Source: Verrucomicrobiales bacterium (lineage in GTDB: Bacteria > Verrucomicrobiota > Verrucomicrobiia > Verrucomicrobiales > DEV007). From it: a stretch of 17,886 nucleotides of DNA. Shown piece by piece: positions 15,162 through 17,886 of the stretch. The notes below the pieces were generated by a model that was given only the letters and a program-made list of their open reading frames with translations, was not told the DNA's origin and made no database searches. The stretch spans positions 1 to 17,886 of the forward strand of contig JABDJT010000512.1 of the NCBI GenBank assembly GCA_013003335.1, given 5' to 3'. The translations under genes and the position numbers were made by a program. The stretch's first letter is position 1, and every line of letters begins with the position of its first letter.

Positions 15162-15179
15162 GTGACGGTTTTGTGACAA
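15162..15179 (-). promoter_or_regulatory. Pho-box-like tandem repeat upstream of pstS
   Basis: The 343 bp between the coiled-coil gene and pstS contain no further gene. GTGACGG (15162-15168) and GTGACAA (15173-15179) are direct repeats with an 11-bp period. Read on the minus strand the site is TTGTCAC-AAAA-CCGTCAC, which agrees with the E. coli PhoB box (CTGTCAT-AAAA-CTGTCAT) at 14 of 18 positions. A third single unit, GTGACAA, lies at 15253-15259. The orientation is opposite to that of a classical Pho box, and I find no clear -10 element, so this is a candidate site only. Confidence 0.45.
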
Positions 15180-15371
15180 AAGCGGGTTTTTTTCGGTGAA
15201 ATGCCGATGCGTTTGTGAATTGCCGACAGGAAAACCGACCACTGCAGGCAATGTGACAAACTTGCTACGGAGCGTGGTTTGATACCGGAACGGCACCCCT
15301 CCAGTTTCCAGCGCGTCCGGGAGAAATCCGTTTTTCCGGGCTGTTGAAACCAAAAACAAAAATACCTGACA

Positions 15372-16400
15372 ATGAAAGCACTCGTTCTTACCACTGCCCT
15401 GCTTGCTGCAGGATCGGTCGCCCTTCAGGCGGAAGATCAGATCAGCATCGTGGGTTCGTCGACGGTTTACCCGTTCTCCAGCTATGTAGCGGAGGAATTC
15501 GGGGAAGCGACCGATTTTAAAGCGCCGAAAGTCGAATCGACCGGTTCCGGCGGCGGCCACAAACTTTTTTACGTGGGTGTCGGGCTCGACACGCCTTCGA
15601 TCACAAATTCCTCCCGCCGGATGAAGCCGAGCGAGCTGGAAGAAAATATCAAGAACGGCAACAGCAAAGTGTTCGAAGCAAAGATCGGATTTGATGGCAT
15701 CGCGATGGGGCAGAACAAGGGCAACCCAGCGGTGAACCTGACAATCGAGCAGATCGCTCTCGCAGTTTTCGACAAGGTCCCGGTGGACGGCAAACTGGTC
15801 ACCAACCCCTACAAAAAGTGGAGCGACATCGACAAATCTCTTCCCGACCGCACCATCAAGATTCTTGGTCCTCCGACCACTTCCGGGACGCGTGACGCAT
15901 TTCACGAACTGGTTCTTCACGAAGCCGCCGAGGCCCTCGGTTACGAAGATGCTGCGGACGGCAAGGAAGACGGTAAGGTGAAATACCAGGCGGTCCGCCA
16001 GGACGGCGCCTGGGTCGACAGCGGCGAAAACGACAACCTGATCGTGCAACAGCTGACCAACGACAAAAACGCCTTCGGGATTTTCGGATACAGTTTCCTG
16101 GCGGAGAACAGCGACAAGATTGGCGCGGCCAACGTGAATGGCGTCGCGCCCAAACCGGACACGATTTCTTCAGGTGAATACCCGGTTTCCCGTTCGCTCT
16201 TTTTCTACGTGAAACTCTCGCACCTGGAGCAGATCGAGGGGCTCGAGGAATTTGTTTATATGTTCCTGATGGAGGAAATGATCGGGCCGGACGGCGTTTT
16301 GAAAGAACGCGGATTGATTTCGCTGCCAGAGGCGGAACGCGAGCAACTTCGCGAAAACTGGGAGGCGAAGAAAACTCTGACAGCCAGGGATTTTGATTAA
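15372..16400 (+). CDS. pstS: Phosphate ABC transporter, periplasmic phosphate-binding protein
   Basis: This 342-residue protein begins with a short signal peptide (MKALVLTTALLAAGSVALQA, cut before Glu21) and has no lipobox, so it should be a soluble periplasmic protein. It captures inorganic phosphate and hands it to the PstCA channel. Characteristic motifs are the G-S-S-T-V-Y-P-F loop (28-35), S-T-G-S-G-G-G (56-62), S-S-R-R-M (80-84), F-D-G-I-A-M (107-112) and T-S-G-T-R-D-A-F (170-177), all typical phosphate-binding positions of this family. Length fits PstS. It is followed by a strong terminator and then pstC on the same strand. A Pho-box-like repeat lies about 190 bp upstream, consistent with induction under phosphate starvation. 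No Shine-Dalgarno sequence is visible. Confidence 0.94.
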   Translation: MKALVLTTALLAAGSVALQAEDQISIVGSSTVYPFSSYVAEEFGEATDFKAPKVESTGSGGGHKLFYVGVGLDTPSITNSSRRMKPSELEENIKNGNSKVFEAKIGFDGIAMGQNKGNPAVNLTIEQIALAVFDKVPVDGKLVTNPYKKWSDIDKSLPDRTIKILGPPTTSGTRDAFHELVLHEAAEALGYEDAADGKEDGKVKYQAVRQDGAWVDSGENDNLIVQQLTNDKNAFGIFGYSFLAENSDKIGAANVNGVAPKPDTISSGEYPVSRSLFFYVKLSHLEQIEGLEEFVYMFLMEEMIGPDGVLKERGLISLPEAEREQLRENWEAKKTLTARDFD

Positions 16401-16426
16401 TCCGGGCAAATCTCCTGAACTTTTTT

Positions 16427-16462
16427 GGACCCGTCCGGGAATGCCGGCCGGGTCCATTTTTT
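16427..16462 (+). terminator. Rho-independent terminator between pstS and pstC
   Basis: GGACCCG pairs with CGGGTCC. After one mismatch, CCGG pairs with CCGG around the loop GAATG. An A and six T residues follow directly (16456-16462). It starts 26 bp after the pstS stop. Partial termination here would give more pstS than pstC message, as suits a binding protein needed in excess. Confidence 0.88.
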
Positions 16463-16559
16463 CGTGACAATTCCTTTCCAAAAAGGGCGCGAAAACGAGT
16501 GGAAAAAATCGTGATCGTGCCTTGATTAGCCGCCCTCAAAAAGTGGAAGATTCTGCCCC

Positions 16560-17861
16560 CTGCCCGCCATCACAACGACACAAACAATCACCTGGTTCCT
16601 TGTTGGGGCGATTCTGATCGGCCTGATCGGATTCGTACTCGGTCGTTTCCGCGCTGCGCAAATCGGCAGAGGGGAGAAGATGCATTCGCGCTTCAATCAT
16701 TACGGGGGTTTTGTGGTTTGCTGGGCCCTGGCTCCAGCCAGTGTGGTTGCGACGGTGATTTCGCTGGTGTTCCTGTTTCGCCAGAAGGATTCTGAGACAC
16801 CGCTCGGCCCGCTGGATGCAAAGATGGTTCTGATCACCTGCGGGGTGCTGGCGGTGGCGGGTCTGGTCTGGGCCCTTTTGCGAATTCGGGCGAAACTCCG
16901 GGCGCGAGTTGTCGTGGAAAACACGATTCGTCGCACCCTTTTCGTTGCTGCGACAATTTCCATCATGGTCACGGTCGGAATCGTGGCCTCGATTTTGTTT
17001 CAGGCCGTCGAGTTTTTCGCCGGCGACGAGGAATCCGGTCGGGCACCGGTGAGCGTTGTGGAATTTCTTACCGGCACGACCTGGGCACCTGAAGCCGCCT
17101 TTCTGCAAAGCACAGCCCGCGAGGGCGAAACGACCGCGAAGCTGCAATTCGGTTCGGTCCCGATTTTTGCGGGGACGTTCATGATCACGCTGCTTTCGCT
17201 GCTGGTCGCGGTTCCGATCGGGCTGTTTTCGGCCATATACATGGCGGAATACGCGCCGCTCGGATTTCGCCGGAAAGCGAAACCGATCCTCGAGATTCTC
17301 GCCGGCATCCCGACGGTGGTTTACGGCTTTTTTGCCATCGTGACAGTCGCCCCGATCATCGTGGCCATCGCGCAGGGACTCGGGATGGAAAACGTGTCGG
17401 CCCAGAACGCGCTGACCTGCGGAATCGTGATGGGCATCATGATCATCCCGCTGATTTCCTCCCTTTCGGACGATGTGATCACCTCCGTACCCCAGGCGCT
17501 GCGGGAAGGTTCGCTCGCGCTCGGAACGACCAAAGCCGAGACGATTAAAAGCGTGATTTTGCCGGCCGCGACACCGGGAATCATCTCCGCAATTCTGCTC
17601 GCAGTTTCCCGCGCCATTGGCGAAACCATGATCGTGGTGATGGCGGCCAGTCAGCGGGCAAATTTGTCCGCAAACCCACTGGAGGACATGACAACGGTGA
17701 CGGTGAAAATCGTCAGTGCGCTGACCGGGGACAAGGCTTTCGACAGCGCGGAAACTCTCTCCGCGTTCGCTCTCGGGCTCGTGCTTTTTGTGCTGACGCT
17801 GCTTTTGAATGTCGGAGCCGCGATCATCATCCGGCGGTTCCGGAAGAAATACTCGATGTAA
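16560..17861 (+). CDS. pstC: Phosphate ABC transporter permease PstC
   Basis: This is the inner-membrane permease subunit that pairs with PstA. Family hallmarks are F-L-T-G-T-T-W-A-P-E, then F-G-S-V-P-I-F-A-G-T-F-M-I-T, L-E-I-L-A-G-I-P-T-V-V-Y-G-F-F-A, and the EAA-type loop L-R-E-G-S-L-A-L-G-T-T-K-A-E-T-I-K (from 17499), which contacts the ATPase PstB. The start is uncertain. The first in-frame ATG is at 16680 and has GGGGAG three bases ahead. The frame stays open back to a stop at 16527, and the 40 codons before 16680 encode a membrane helix (TWFLVGAILIGLIGFVLGRF) followed by a basic loop, a pattern seen at the N-terminus of this PstC subfamily. No ATG, GTG or TTG lies in that stretch. CTG at 16560, with GGAAG ten bases ahead, is my best guess. 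The protein is 433 residues from CTG or 393 from ATG. Confidence 0.9.
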   Translation: MPAITTTQTITWFLVGAILIGLIGFVLGRFRAAQIGRGEKMHSRFNHYGGFVVCWALAPASVVATVISLVFLFRQKDSETPLGPLDAKMVLITCGVLAVAGLVWALLRIRAKLRARVVVENTIRRTLFVAATISIMVTVGIVASILFQAVEFFAGDEESGRAPVSVVEFLTGTTWAPEAAFLQSTAREGETTAKLQFGSVPIFAGTFMITLLSLLVAVPIGLFSAIYMAEYAPLGFRRKAKPILEILAGIPTVVYGFFAIVTVAPIIVAIAQGLGMENVSAQNALTCGIVMGIMIIPLISSLSDDVITSVPQALREGSLALGTTKAETIKSVILPAATPGIISAILLAVSRAIGETMIVVMAASQRANLSANPLEDMTTVTVKIVSALTGDKAFDSAETLSAFALGLVLFVLTLLLNVGAAIIIRRFRKKYSM

Positions 17862-17866
17862 CGATC

Positions 17867-17886
17867 ATGGCCGACGATTCCAGGAA
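17867..17886 (+). CDS. Start of the next gene, probably pstA (cut by the window end)
   Basis: An ATG five bases after the pstC stop opens the frame M-A-D-D-S-R, and the window then ends. Position directly behind pstC suggests the partner permease gene pstA, but only six codons are visible and no family signature can be seen. Confidence 0.45.

Noticed and set aside
15161..15177. TGTGAC repeats taken as CRP-type sites
   Set aside because: CRP sites are inverted repeats (TGTGA-N6-TCACA), while these are direct repeats with an 11-bp period, which fits an OmpR/PhoB-type site better.
15003..16049. 348-codon open frame on the minus strand across pstS
   Set aside because: It is antisense to an unambiguous PstS. 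The translation has no recognisable motif, and such frames are common opposite GC-rich genes.

Overview
The window looks like chromosomal DNA of a bacterium from the PVC group, more likely Verrucomicrobiota than Planctomycetota. The pointers are a PSD1/DUF1553 protein, an exported PQQ-type beta-propeller with the W-P-x-F-R-G-P start, and a Hanks-type kinase with DWG in place of DFG fused to a long WD40 array. Many genes also lack a recognisable Shine-Dalgarno sequence. The assignment is inference from gene families, not from a marker gene. Coding density is high. I saw no rRNA, tRNA, CRISPR array, transposase or phage gene.

Layout. 1-1226 is the 3' part of a PSD1 gene. It converges on a minus-strand pair: an MntR-type metalloregulator followed by a small lipoprotein (1236-2229). 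A second minus-strand gene, an exported PQQ-like propeller (2340-3572), lies almost head to head with an exported aldose 1-epimerase (3576-4739); their ATG codons are 3 bp apart. A plus-strand run follows: an ABC exporter with an extra N-terminal domain, a secreted protein of unknown function, a membrane fatty acid desaturase, a small metallophosphoesterase and a four-helix membrane protein. The membrane protein overlaps tail to tail with a 1318-residue kinase/WD40 protein on the minus strand (10575-14531). Divergent from the kinase is a 67-residue coiled-coil protein. The right end is a phosphate-uptake locus: pstS, a strong terminator, pstC, and the first codons of what is probably pstA.

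Two things deserve most attention. First, a palindromic element of about 31-36 bp occurs three times. Two copies serve as intergenic rho-independent terminators (2295-2328 and 9566-9601). The third sits in frame inside the aldose epimerase gene (4477-4507), where it encodes a KQGSLAEPTLF-like peptide. The epimerase copy matches the first terminator copy at 27 of 31 positions. This suggests a dispersed repeat family of this genome that tolerates both terminator and coding contexts. Second, the phosphate locus has a Pho-box-like tandem repeat upstream of pstS (in the reverse orientation), a terminator between pstS and pstC, and a pstC reading frame that continues 40 codons upstream of its first ATG through a transmembrane helix, implying a non-standard start codon.

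Apart from phosphate uptake, the genes do not form one obvious pathway. The plus-strand genes from 4813 to 9561 could be one envelope-related transcription unit (exporter, secreted protein, lipid desaturase), but that rests on spacing only.
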